This document shows positions 33,716 through 40,186 of a stretch of DNA of 64,000 bases, one piece after another; the stretch's first letter is position 1, and each line of letters begins with the position of its first letter. A program made the translations under genes and the position numbers. Source of the stretch: Lentzea waywayandensis (GTDB lineage: Bacteria > Actinomycetota > Actinomycetes > Mycobacteriales > Pseudonocardiaceae). The stretch lies in contig NZ_FOYL01000011.1 of the NCBI RefSeq assembly GCF_900115955.1, positions 186,001-250,000 on the forward strand, read 5' to 3'. The notes below the pieces were generated by a model, which was given only the letters and a program-made list of their open reading frames with translations, had not been told where the DNA came from and did not search any database.

Positions 33716-34587
33716 CACGCCCGGACCCGCTGCCGCACCGGCGCCACCGCGGCCAGGACGAGCAACAGCGCCAGCCCACCCGCGGGCACCAGGACCCCTC
33801 CCCCGGCGACGACCAGGAACAGCAACGGCACCAGCTGCAGCACCGCGAACAACGACAACGCCCGCCCCAGCACGAAGTCACCGCGCACGAACGCGACCAC
33901 CCGCACGATCACGGTGATCAACCCGACGGACAGCAACCCCACCCCCGTGGCGAACCCGCCCACCACCCCGAGCAGCGCCGCTCCCCCACCCCACCAGAGC
34001 AACCTGCGCGCGGGCGGCGTAGGCGCCTCCCGATGAAAACCCAGACACAGGCACACGAACGTCACCAGCGACGGCAACTGGAACACACTCCACGTCAGCA
34101 CGCTCCCCGGCTGCCCCAGCGTGATCATCGAGACCAGCACCGGCGCGGCCGCCGCCACCTTCGCGAGCGTCCGCCGCCCGTTCAGCAACGCGGCGAACGC
34201 CACGACCGGCCCCAGCTCCAGCACCCGCCACCACGGCTCGGGCGCCTGGTACGGACGACCGAACCCGACGACGACGCTCACGATCGCCGCCGTGGCGTAG
34301 AACAGCCCGAGCAACAACCCGAGCATCCCCAGCGCCCGCACGACCTCACCGCGCCACACGACCTTCGCCGGCACGCCCGTGAGTACCGCGCCCGCCGCGA
34401 GATGCGTGCGCACCGACAGCCCGAGGATCGCGCCCGTCTCCCCCCACCCCGGCCAGCTGTGCTCCAGGTCGAGATCGTCGTCCCGCTCGGCCAGGAAGAT
34501 CCCGACCATCTCCTCCTCGCGGTCCTGCCGGTACCACCGGGGCAACACCTTCAGCAGCACCCGGTACCGCCGCTCCAGATTGCTCAC
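33715..34587 (-). CDS. Multi-pass membrane protein coupled to PadR
   Basis: A 290-residue protein. An N-terminal cytoplasmic region (SNLERRYRVLLKVLPRWYRQDREEEMVGIFL) resembles the start of many actinobacterial permease-like proteins paired with PadR regulators. Six to seven hydrophobic helices follow (ALGMLGLLLGLFYATAAIVSVVVG; LLFLVVAGGGVLVPAGGLALLLVLAAV). No enzymatic motif is seen. GTG 34587 overlaps the PadR stop by four bases, so it is co-translated and probably repressed by that PadR. Function unknown. Confidence 0.8.
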   Translation of the reverse strand: MSNLERRYRVLLKVLPRWYRQDREEEMVGIFLAERDDDLDLEHSWPGWGETGAILGLSVRTHLAAGAVLTGVPAKVVWRGEVVRALGMLGLLLGLFYATAAIVSVVVGFGRPYQAPEPWWRVLELGPVVAFAALLNGRRTLAKVAAAAPVLVSMITLGQPGSVLTWSVFQLPSLVTFVCLCLGFHREAPTPPARRLLWWGGGAALLGVVGGFATGVGLLSVGLITVIVRVVAFVRGDFVLGRALSLFAVLQLVPLLFLVVAGGGVLVPAGGLALLLVLAAVAPVRQRVRA

Positions 34588-34931
34588 GCCCGGCTCGCCC
34601 ACGTCTGGACGCCCCTCCCCCTCAGCACCGCGCTCGCCGCCCGCACGTTCGCGCTCAGCCTCGCGACCTCCGCCTGCAACGCCCGCACACCGGAGTCGGT
34701 GAGCCTGTAGTAGCGCCGCAGCCGGCCCTGGTGCACCTCTTCACGGTCGCGCTCGGCGAGCCCGTCCGCCACCAACCGGTCCAGCACCCCGTACAGCGTG
34801 CCGACCCGCAACGTCATCCGCCCTTCGGACAGCTGCTCCACCGCCTGCACGATCGCGTAACCGTGCAGTGCCTCCTCCGCCAGCGCGGTGAGGACGAGGA
34901 ACGTCTGCTCGGACATGACCCGACCACTCAT
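34584..34931 (-). CDS. PadR family transcriptional regulator
   Basis: A 115-residue PadR regulator. The winged helix-turn-helix spans TFLVLTALAEEALHGYAIVQAVEQLS, MTLRVGTLYGVLDRLVADGLAERD and RLRRYYRLTDSGVRALQAEVARL. The short C-terminal helix is characteristic of the small subfamily-2 type. ATG 34931 lies 7 bases after a TATATT -10-like box, so it is probably leaderless; ATG 34916 is an alternative. A palindrome overlapping the -10 suggests autorepression. The membrane-protein gene overlaps its stop. Confidence 0.92.
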   Translation of the reverse strand: MSGRVMSEQTFLVLTALAEEALHGYAIVQAVEQLSEGRMTLRVGTLYGVLDRLVADGLAERDREEVHQGRLRRYYRLTDSGVRALQAEVARLSANVRAASAVLRGRGVQTWASRA

Positions 34932-34941
34932 GTCGCTGAAT

Positions 34942-34962
34942 ATATCGCGGCGCAAGCTATAT
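34942..34962. promoter_or_regulatory. PadR operator overlapping its own -10 box
   Basis: ATATCGC-N7-GCTATAT is an inverted repeat with 6 of 7 positions symmetric, 10 bp upstream of the padR ATG. It overlaps the TATATT -10 element (34939-34944) on the minus strand. This fits ATAT-type PadR operators and autoregulation. Confidence 0.7.
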
Positions 34963-34991
34963 CGGGAAGCGGAAGAACCAGTGAAAGCTGA

Positions 34992-35017
34992 CTTCAGGCA
35001 ACACTGAAGCAATAGAG
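34992..35017 (+). repeat. Recurrent intergenic element, copy 2
   Basis: CTTCAG-gcaaca-CTGAAGCAATAGAG: the left arm CTTCAG and right arm CTGAAG are perfect inverted repeats. Fifteen consecutive bases (CACTGAAGCAATAGA) match copy 1 at 31339. Confidence 0.65.
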
Positions 35018-35278
35018 CATGCCAAAGCGTGGCGTCGAGCCTTCGGCGGGTTGGGAGGTTCGCCGGCCGCGGGCACCGGCGCGCAGTTCCCGGCCACGAA
35101 CACGGGCGCAGTACAGCGCCGTGACCGAAGCCCGGACACCCGCTCCCCTCCTCACCCGACGTCGCCAAGCCCCGCCGTCGGCTCCCGTCCCCCTCCCCCA
35201 GCGGAACCTCGCTTGCCCTCCCCTGCCGATGCGCTCTTGCTCGTTCGCCACGGCACGCCCTCCACCCCGGGCCTCACT

Positions 35279-35302
35279 TTGGTCAACACTGAAGCTATCG
35301 AG
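35279..35302 (+). repeat. Recurrent intergenic element, copy 3 (variant)
   Basis: TTGGTC-aacaCTGAAGCTATCGAG aligns with copies 1 and 2 with two substitutions in the right part and a degenerate left arm. It lies 148 bp upstream of tdk, with TTGGTC and TCGAGT at promoter-like spacing. Confidence 0.5.
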
Positions 35303-35450
35303 TGGTCCGAGTCGAGATGAGGTTTGGAACGCCCGCAAAGCGGCTATGCCGTCGCGAAATGGCTGGTCGCACTCGAATGACCCGACGCGGAAGAGGGGAG
35401 GACCGTGGGGATTCCTCATGATCGGGATCCAGGCACTAGGGTGACCCGCC

Positions 35451-36206
35451 GTGGACGCCCTTCCCGATCCGACAGACGCCCTCTCCGCTGTCCCTGTCGC
35501 TGGTTCCCGGCGCTCGACGCCGGTGGTCGGGCACCTCAAGTTCTTCTTCGGTCCCATGGACTGCGGCAAGTCGACGCTCGCGCTCCAGATCGACCACAAC
35601 AACTCTCGTCAGGGCAGGCGCGGCCTGCTGCTGGTGCGGCACGACCGGTCGGGCAGGCCGCAGATCTCCAGTCGCATCGGCATCACGCGCGAGGCCGCGG
35701 AGATCCGCGACGACGACCTCCGCGCACTGGTGCGGGCGGAGTGGGCCGAGGGCCGGCGCGTGGACTACCTGATCGTGGACGAGGCGCAGTTCCTCTCCCC
35801 CGCTCAGGTCGGGCAGCTGGCGGAGCTCGCGGACGACGTCCAGGTCGACGTGTACTGCTTCGGGCTCGCCACGGACTTCCGCGGCGAGATGTTCCCCGGT
35901 TCGCAGCGGCTGTTCGAACTGGCCGACGAACTCAAGGCGATCCAGGTCGAGGTTCTGTGCTGGTGCGGGGTGCCTGGGCGGTTCAACGCACGGGTGCGGG
36001 CCGGCCGGGTGATTCGCGCCGGGGACACGGTTCTGGTCGCGGACACGGCTTCGGACACGGAACAGCACCGATCGGGTACAGAGAGCAACGGTGTAACCGA
36101 TACCACGGAAACTACTATCCGTTACCAAGTGCTCTGTCGGCGTCACTTTAGGTTGGGCGACCTGGGCCCTGACGTCGCACAAAGTGGTCAACTTCGGTTG
36201 GCCTAG
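35451..36206 (+). CDS. tdk: Thymidine kinase (type II)
   Basis: A 251-residue thymidine kinase of the zinc-containing type II fold, phosphorylating thymidine to dTMP with ATP. The P-loop is FFFGPMDCGKSTLALQ (about 31-46), the Walker B-like segment VDYLIVDEAQFLSPAQV (about 104-120), and the lasso region FGLATDFRGEMFPGSQRLFELAD. The zinc ligands are CWC (about 170) and CRRH (about 234). A roughly 25-residue non-conserved N-terminal extension and a Thr/Ser/Asp-rich insert before the last Cys pair are unusual in length. GTG 35451 is the start. A short GGCCC/GGGCC hairpin follows. Confidence 0.93.
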   Translation: MDALPDPTDALSAVPVAGSRRSTPVVGHLKFFFGPMDCGKSTLALQIDHNNSRQGRRGLLLVRHDRSGRPQISSRIGITREAAEIRDDDLRALVRAEWAEGRRVDYLIVDEAQFLSPAQVGQLAELADDVQVDVYCFGLATDFRGEMFPGSQRLFELADELKAIQVEVLCWCGVPGRFNARVRAGRVIRAGDTVLVADTASDTEQHRSGTESNGVTDTTETTIRYQVLCRRHFRLGDLGPDVAQSGQLRLA

Positions 36207-36444
36207 GCGACTACCCACAGGCCCTACTGGGCCATTAGAGTGATGCATGAGCGCAGGAGCTTGATAACGCGTCACGATCCTGTGGCGATCGCATCCATTA
36301 GTAGGAAGCCTTCGTTGACGAGTGAACGACGTCACTGTGGGCGACCATGAGAGCGAGCCGGAAACAAACGGAGCAATCCGGGCGTTGCACACGGTGAGCA
36401 AGAAGCCTGGGCCCCGGCCCTGAGCCGAGCGAAAGGACACCGCC

Positions 36445-36789
36445 ATGGCCGACCGCGTTTTGCGTGGAAGCCGGCTCGGAGCAGTCAGCTACGAGACCGA
36501 CCGCAACCACGATCTCGCTCCGCGCCGGGCAGCGCGGTACGCCTGCCCGAAGGGACACGACTTCGAGGTCCCGTTCTCCGACGACGCCGAGTTGCCGCCG
36601 ACCTGGGAATGCCGTCTCCACGGCACCGAGTCGAAGATCATCGACGGCGTCGAGCCGGAGGTGAAGAAGATCAAGCCGCCGCGCACGCACTGGGACATGC
36701 TCCTGGAGCGCCGGTCGATCCCCGAGCTCGAGGAGTTGCTCGACGAGCGACTCGAAGAGCTGCGTGGACGCCGCACCCGCACGGCCTGA
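36445..36789 (+). CDS. rbpA: RNA polymerase-binding protein RbpA
   Basis: A 114-residue actinobacterial RbpA, which binds the sigma-2 domain of principal sigma factors and stabilises the open complex. All parts are visible: N-terminal tail MADRVLRGSRLGAVSYETDRN, core domain YACPKGHDFEVPFSDDAELPPTWECRLHG (Cys pair), basic linker VKKIKPPRTHWDML, and sigma-interaction domain RRSIPELEELLDERLEELRGRR. It sits 238 bp after tdk with an AAAGGA ribosome site, so it has its own promoter and a long leader. A strong terminator follows. Confidence 0.97.
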   Translation: MADRVLRGSRLGAVSYETDRNHDLAPRRAARYACPKGHDFEVPFSDDAELPPTWECRLHGTESKIIDGVEPEVKKIKPPRTHWDMLLERRSIPELEELLDERLEELRGRRTRTA

Positions 36790-36817
36790 TCCAGGCCAGC
36801 TAGGTCGCAGACGCTTC

Positions 36818-36851
36818 AAGCCGTCCCGGTCTCCCGCCGGGGCGGCTTTTT
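36818..36851 (+). terminator. Intrinsic terminator after rbpA
   Basis: AAGCCGTCCCGG and CCGGGGCGGCTT pair over 12 positions with one G-U, followed by a run of T. It begins 29 bases after the rbpA stop and lies before the convergent TVP38 gene end. Confidence 0.9.
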
Positions 36852-36870
36852 GCGTGCCTCTTCCGGGCGC

Positions 36871-37512
36871 CTAGGAGGCCCGTACGGCCGCAGTGATCAA
36901 GTTCCGGCCCCACCACACGCCCACGGCCGCCAGCACCGCCCAGATCGACAACGCGACGATCGAGCGCGGCGAGCCGAGATCGCTCAGCGCGTCCCCCAGC
37001 ACGGCGGCGAGCACGGTCGAGGGCACCAGTCCCAGCGCCGTGCCGAGCGCGAAGTCCCGGCCCTTGACCGACGTGACGCCCGCGCCGTAGTTCGCCAGCG
37101 TGAACGGCAGGATCGGCAACAATCTGATCACGAGCGTCGCCTCGACTCCCCGGCGCGCGAAGACCCGTTCGAGCACCGCCAGCCGTTCCCCCAGCCAGCC
37201 CTTGACCGTGTCGCGGCCGAGCCCTCGGGCGATCGTGAACGCGATCATGGCGCCCGCCGTGAACCCCGCGACCGCGAGCGCGCTCCCCCACCCCACCCCG
37301 AACAGCAGTCCCGCCGCCGTCGCCAGAACCGGTTTCGGGAAGAACACCGCCGTGCCCAGCGCGCACACCGCCACGAACACGACCGGAGCCGCGCTCCCCG
37401 CGCCGTCCACCAGCGCACGAAGCCGCGTGCCGTCGGGCAGGTCCACGAGCTGCGCCGCGACCGCCAGCGCGACGACGAGCAGCACCAGGAGGATCAGGCC
37501 CGCACGTCGCAT
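36871..37512 (-). CDS. TVP38/TMEM64 (VTT domain) membrane protein
   Basis: A 213-residue integral membrane protein of the DedA-related VTT family. It starts MRRAGLILLVLLVVALAVAA (first helix) at ATG 37512. The VTT core includes AVFFPKPVLATAAGLLFGVGWGSALAVAGFTAGAMIAF (about 57-95), the conserved RLLPILPFTLANYGAGVTSV (about 137-156) and GTALGLVPSTVLAAVLGDAL. Family members are thought to be lipid scramblases or transporters. It diverges from the aldo-keto reductase gene across a 30-bp gap. Confidence 0.9.
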   Translation of the reverse strand: MRRAGLILLVLLVVALAVAAQLVDLPDGTRLRALVDGAGSAAPVVFVAVCALGTAVFFPKPVLATAAGLLFGVGWGSALAVAGFTAGAMIAFTIARGLGRDTVKGWLGERLAVLERVFARRGVEATLVIRLLPILPFTLANYGAGVTSVKGRDFALGTALGLVPSTVLAAVLGDALSDLGSPRSIVALSIWAVLAAVGVWWGRNLITAAVRAS

Positions 37513-37542
37513 CAGCGCAACGTACCCGGCAAGCTGGAGCAC

Positions 37543-38367
37543 ATGACCGTGCTGCTCCCCTCCGGCGAGACCGTCCCCGCGCTCGGCATGGGCACCTGGA
37601 TGATGGCCGAGGATCCCGGCAGGCGCGACGACGAGATCGCCGCGCTCCGCACCGGCCTCGACCTCGGCCTGAGCCTGATCGACACGGCCGAGATGTACGG
37701 CTCCGGCGCGTCCGAGACGCTCGTGGGCGAGGCGGTGGCCGGTCGGCGCGACGAGGTGTTCCTCGTGTCGAAGGTGCTGCCGTCCAACGCTTCGGCCGCG
37801 GGAACGGTGCGCGCCTGCGAAGCCAGCCTGCGCCGCCTGGGCACCGATCGGCTCGACCTGTACCTGCTGCACTGGCGCGGCAGCGTGCCGTTCGCCCAGA
37901 CCCTGGACGGGTTCTCGGCGCTGATGGACGCGGGCAAGATCCGGTACTGGGGCGTCAGCAACCTCGACCTGGACGACATGCGCGAGCTGACGGCGTTGCC
38001 GGGCTTCTGCCAGACCAACCAGATCCTCTACAACCTCACCCGCCGCGGCCCCGAGCACGACCTGCTGCCGTGGCACGCCTCCACCGGCATCCCGATCATG
38101 GCCTACTCCCCCGTCGAACAGGGCAGGCTGCTCGACTCCCCCGCGCTCGCCTCAGTCGCCCGACGGCACGACGCCACTCCCGCCCAGGTCGCGCTGGCGT
38201 GGGTGCTGCGGCTGCCTCAGGTCTGCGCGATCCCCAAAGCCGGTTCGGCCTCGCACGTGCGGGAGAACGCGCGGGCGCTGGAACTCCGCCTGTCCCCCGA
38301 GGACCTCGCCGACCTCGACCGCGCCTTCCCTCCCCCTGCCGGGCCCGCGCCGCTCGCCATGCTTTAG
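37543..38367 (+). CDS. Aldo-keto reductase
   Basis: A 274-residue NADPH-dependent (beta/alpha)8 oxidoreductase. The catalytic tetrad is visible: Asp and Tyr in LIDTAEMYGSG, Lys in VFLVSKVLPSNAS and His in DLYLLHWRG. It carries GKIRYWGVSNLD and the cofactor-binding PKAGSASHVRENARAL near the C-terminus. ATG 37543 has GGAG 5 bases upstream. An 8-base gap separates it from the SUKH-domain gene, so the two may be co-transcribed. Carbonyl substrate unknown. Confidence 0.92.
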   Translation: MTVLLPSGETVPALGMGTWMMAEDPGRRDDEIAALRTGLDLGLSLIDTAEMYGSGASETLVGEAVAGRRDEVFLVSKVLPSNASAAGTVRACEASLRRLGTDRLDLYLLHWRGSVPFAQTLDGFSALMDAGKIRYWGVSNLDLDDMRELTALPGFCQTNQILYNLTRRGPEHDLLPWHASTGIPIMAYSPVEQGRLLDSPALASVARRHDATPAQVALAWVLRLPQVCAIPKAGSASHVRENARALELRLSPEDLADLDRAFPPPAGPAPLAML

Positions 38368-38375
38368 TTCCGGCC

Positions 38376-38963
38376 GTGAGCTGGACCGACATCGAGACCT
38401 GGATCGGCGAGAACTCCCCGGCGCTGCATGCCGCGTTACTTCCGCCGTCGTCCGCTGTGGACATCGCGGACGCGGAGGAGACCATCGGCTACGCGCTGCC
38501 CGCCGAGCTCGTCGCGTGGTGGCGGCAGTTCGGTGGCATCGGCGAGACGTACACGCACTGGCCGCTCGTCCCTCCGATGTGGCAGCCGCACGGCCTCGAC
38601 CACGCGCTGAACCTGCGGACGTTGATGACGCAGGCGATCAGCGGCATCGCGTTCCGCACGCTCGGCGAGGAGAAGGACTACGAGGCGGCCGCGTTGCGCG
38701 AACCGGCCGGCACGCCGTGCGTGGACATCTGGCTGCCCGCCTGGCTTCCCGTCGCCGCGGACGGTTCGGGGTACGAGCTGTTCGCAGACCTGCGCGGCGG
38801 GCCCCGGCACGGGTGTGTGATGGAGTGGGACAAGTACAGCGGCGCGGACCGCGATCCGTTGTGGCCCAACGTGACCGCGATGCTCGACGACGCGTTGGGT
38901 GCGCTGCGCGGCGAGACCGGCCATCGGCTGGCGTTCGAGCACAACGGCTTCCACTGGGAATGA
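38376..38963 (+). CDS. SMI1/KNR4 (SUKH) family protein
   Basis: A 195-residue SUKH-fold protein. DIADAEETIGYALPAELVAWWRQFGGIG (about 28-55) is the characteristic helix-strand entry, followed by WLPVAADGSGYELFADLRGGPRHGCVMEWDKYSG (about 124-157), the conserved beta region. SUKH proteins serve as immunity proteins in polymorphic-toxin loci and as general protein-interaction modules. No toxin gene is adjacent here, so a housekeeping role or an orphan immunity protein are both possible. GTG 38376 is the start. Confidence 0.85.
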   Translation: MSWTDIETWIGENSPALHAALLPPSSAVDIADAEETIGYALPAELVAWWRQFGGIGETYTHWPLVPPMWQPHGLDHALNLRTLMTQAISGIAFRTLGEEKDYEAAALREPAGTPCVDIWLPAWLPVAADGSGYELFADLRGGPRHGCVMEWDKYSGADRDPLWPNVTAMLDDALGALRGETGHRLAFEHNGFHWE

Positions 38964-39042
38964 GACGCGCGTCCCACTCTCACCCCGGGCTCACGTCCGG
39001 TTCGGTAACGTCACTCCTCGGTCTTACGAACCAGACACAGGA

Positions 39043-39170
39043 AGCGAGGTGAGCGACACATGCCAGGCGACAGTAGCCAGCGCGGGTCACTCCACCTCGC
39101 TGAACCCTTCTGGGCACGCTTCAGTTCTGGCGTGTGACGCACACCCCTGCACCACAAGGGGAGTCACACG
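39043..39170 (+). promoter_or_regulatory. Two-stem attenuator leader of mgtC
   Basis: Stem 1 pairs AGCGAGGTG (39043-39051, the leader-peptide ribosome site) with CACCTCGCT (39093-39101). Stem 2 pairs CGTGTGAC (39131-39138, containing the leader stop codon) with GTCACACG (39163-39170), and inside it CCCCT (39144-39148) with AGGGG (39157-39161). The mgtC Shine-Dalgarno AGGGGAG is wholly inside stem 2, and the stem ends at the base before the mgtC ATG. A ribosome at the leader stop would open stem 2. Confidence 0.8.
39060..39137 (+). CDS. Leader peptide (uORF) of mgtC
   Basis: A 25-codon open frame, MPGDSSQRGSLHLAEPFWAR then FSSGV, starting at ATG 39060 with a strong ribosome-binding site GAGGTGAG about 7 bases upstream and ending 33 bases before mgtC. 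It has ordinary codons and no run of regulatory residues, apart from prolines at positions 2 and 16. Its stop codon lies in the 5' arm of the hairpin that hides the mgtC ribosome site. Function as a regulatory leader peptide is inferred from this geometry. Confidence 0.7.
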   Translation: MPGDSSQRGSLHLAEPFWARFSSGV

Positions 39171-39593
39171 ATGCACGTCTTCGACATGACGCTGCGCATT
39201 GCCGAGAGCATGGGCCTCGGCGCGTTGATCGGTTTCGAGCGGCAGTACCGCTCGCGCATGGCGGGCCTGCGGACCAACGCCCTCGTGGCGGTGGGTGCCG
39301 CGTTGTTCGTTCTGCTGTCCGCACAAGGCTTTGACGGCCAGGGCGACCCCACGCGCGTCGCCGCACAGGTGGTGTCCGGCATCGGTTTCCTCGGCGCGGG
39401 CGTGATCCTGCGCGACGGGCTGTCGGTGCGGGGACTCAACACCGCGGCCACGCTGTGGTGCGCGGCCGCGGTGGGGTCACTGGCGGGCGCCGGGCTGCAC
39501 GTCGTCGCGGCGGCCGGCACGGTGGCGATCATCGCGGTCAACGTCGGCCTGCGGGAACTGGGCCGCGCCGTCGACCGCAAAGAAGAGGACTAG
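39171..39593 (+). CDS. MgtC/SapB family membrane protein
   Basis: A 140-residue MgtC-family protein with four to five membrane helices. Diagnostic blocks: LRIAESMGLGALIGFERQYRSRMAGLRTNALVAVGAALFVL (about 8-48), VAAQVVSGIGFLGAGVILRDGLSVRGLNTAATLWCAAAVGSLAG (about 65-108). The large C-terminal soluble domain of virulence MgtC is absent, so this is the short SapB-like form. MgtC proteins act in magnesium limitation and control of ATP synthase or phosphate uptake in other bacteria. The stop shares CTAG with the convergent DUF1540 gene. Translation is likely controlled by the upstream leader. Confidence 0.92.
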   Translation: MHVFDMTLRIAESMGLGALIGFERQYRSRMAGLRTNALVAVGAALFVLLSAQGFDGQGDPTRVAAQVVSGIGFLGAGVILRDGLSVRGLNTAATLWCAAAVGSLAGAGLHVVAAAGTVAIIAVNVGLRELGRAVDRKEED

Positions 39594-39898
39594 CGCGGCT
39601 GGTAGGTCAGGCAGTTCGCGTGGTGGGAGCCTTCGCCCTGGCCCACCCGCACGCTCTGCGCCGTGCATTCGAGCGAGGCGTTGTGCGTGCAGTCGGTGCG
39701 GGAACAGGCACCCACCTGCGCGATGACCTTGTCCAGGCCGCCCTTCGTACCCAGCGGGATGAACGTGCCGCAGTCGGCGGCGCCGTTGTCCCCGCGCACG
39801 GTGATCGCGAAAGCGTGGCAGCCGTCGTGGTTGTAGGAGCAGTCGCTCACGGTGCAATCGTGGACGGCGGGCATCGCCGGGTTCTCGAGGGTGGTCAT
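39590..39898 (-). CDS. Cys-rich protein with two DUF1540 domains
   Basis: A 102-residue protein with two copies of the DUF1540 Cys module: CTVSDCSYNHDGCHAFAITV ... CGTF (about 15-47) and CSRTDCTHNASLECTAQSVRVG ... C (about 65-96). These modules probably bind zinc or another metal; their role is unknown. The ATG at 39898 has AGGAG 6 bases upstream, but that site lies at the base of a 12-bp inverted repeat in the 5' UTR. An iron-box-like sequence lies about 80 bp upstream. The stop overlaps that of mgtC. Confidence 0.88.
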   Translation of the reverse strand: MTTLENPAMPAVHDCTVSDCSYNHDGCHAFAITVRGDNGAADCGTFIPLGTKGGLDKVIAQVGACSRTDCTHNASLECTAQSVRVGQGEGSHHANCLTYQPR

Positions 39899-39906
39899 GT
39901 CCGCTC

Positions 39907-39955
39907 CTGCCGTGGTGGGAAAGGTTCGGTGATTCGGACGATGCCACCACGGCAG
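39907..39955 (-). promoter_or_regulatory. Long inverted repeat in the 5' UTR of the DUF1540 gene
   Basis: CTGCCGTGGTGG and CCACCACGGCAG form a perfect 12-bp stem with a 25-base loop. The arm nearer the gene abuts and overlaps the AGGAG ribosome site, so folding would hinder initiation. Candidate riboswitch-like, thermosensor or protein-binding element. Confidence 0.7.
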
Positions 39956-39977
39956 AAGGACCGCAATTCGAGAGGAA

Positions 39978-39996
39978 TTAGGCGAGCCTATCCTTT
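39978..39996. promoter_or_regulatory. Iron-box-like site (IdeR/DmdR type)
   Basis: TTAGGCGAGCCTATCCTTT matches about 13 of 19 positions of the actinobacterial IdeR/DmdR consensus TTAGGTTAGSCTAACCTAA. It lies about 80 bp upstream of the DUF1540 start codon. A weak match, offered as a candidate. Confidence 0.4.
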
Positions 39997-40186
39997 CGGG
40001 ATTCCGCCGCGCCTATTTCCGTCAGCCGCTCCAGCCCACGGATGTGCGGACCGGACACCGTCGTCGCGCAGCGCTGAGCTGGGGAAACGCTGCGTAGAGG
40101 TGGGCGTCGCAGCGAATTCGGCCGAGAGAACAACGGAACTCATCATTGTTCGACCCCAGTCGGGCCACACCAGTCCTCCGCCGTAC

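Larger units (their letters stand above)
34963..35450. other. Gene-poor 490-bp region upstream of tdk
   Basis: I see no convincing gene here: the open frames on both strands have arginine/proline-rich compositions typical of shadow frames in GC-rich DNA. It holds two copies of the recurrent CTGAAG element, 285 bp apart and in the same orientation as tdk. It may be a long regulatory leader or carry an RNA, but no clear stem with a U-tract was found. Confidence 0.5.

Noticed and set aside
35019..35444. A 141-codon plus-strand open frame upstream of tdk
   Set aside because: Arg/Pro/Ser-rich composition without structure, no ribosome site and it crosses the recurrent CTGAAG element; treated as non-coding.
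36207..36444. A small gene or RNA between tdk and rbpA
   Set aside because: Only a weak GGCCC/GGGCC hairpin and a TTGACG-like box were seen; nothing strong enough to call beyond a leader for rbpA.
38376..38963. Immunity gene of a polymorphic-toxin locus
   Set aside because: The fold is SUKH, but no toxin, secretion tag or further immunity gene lies nearby.
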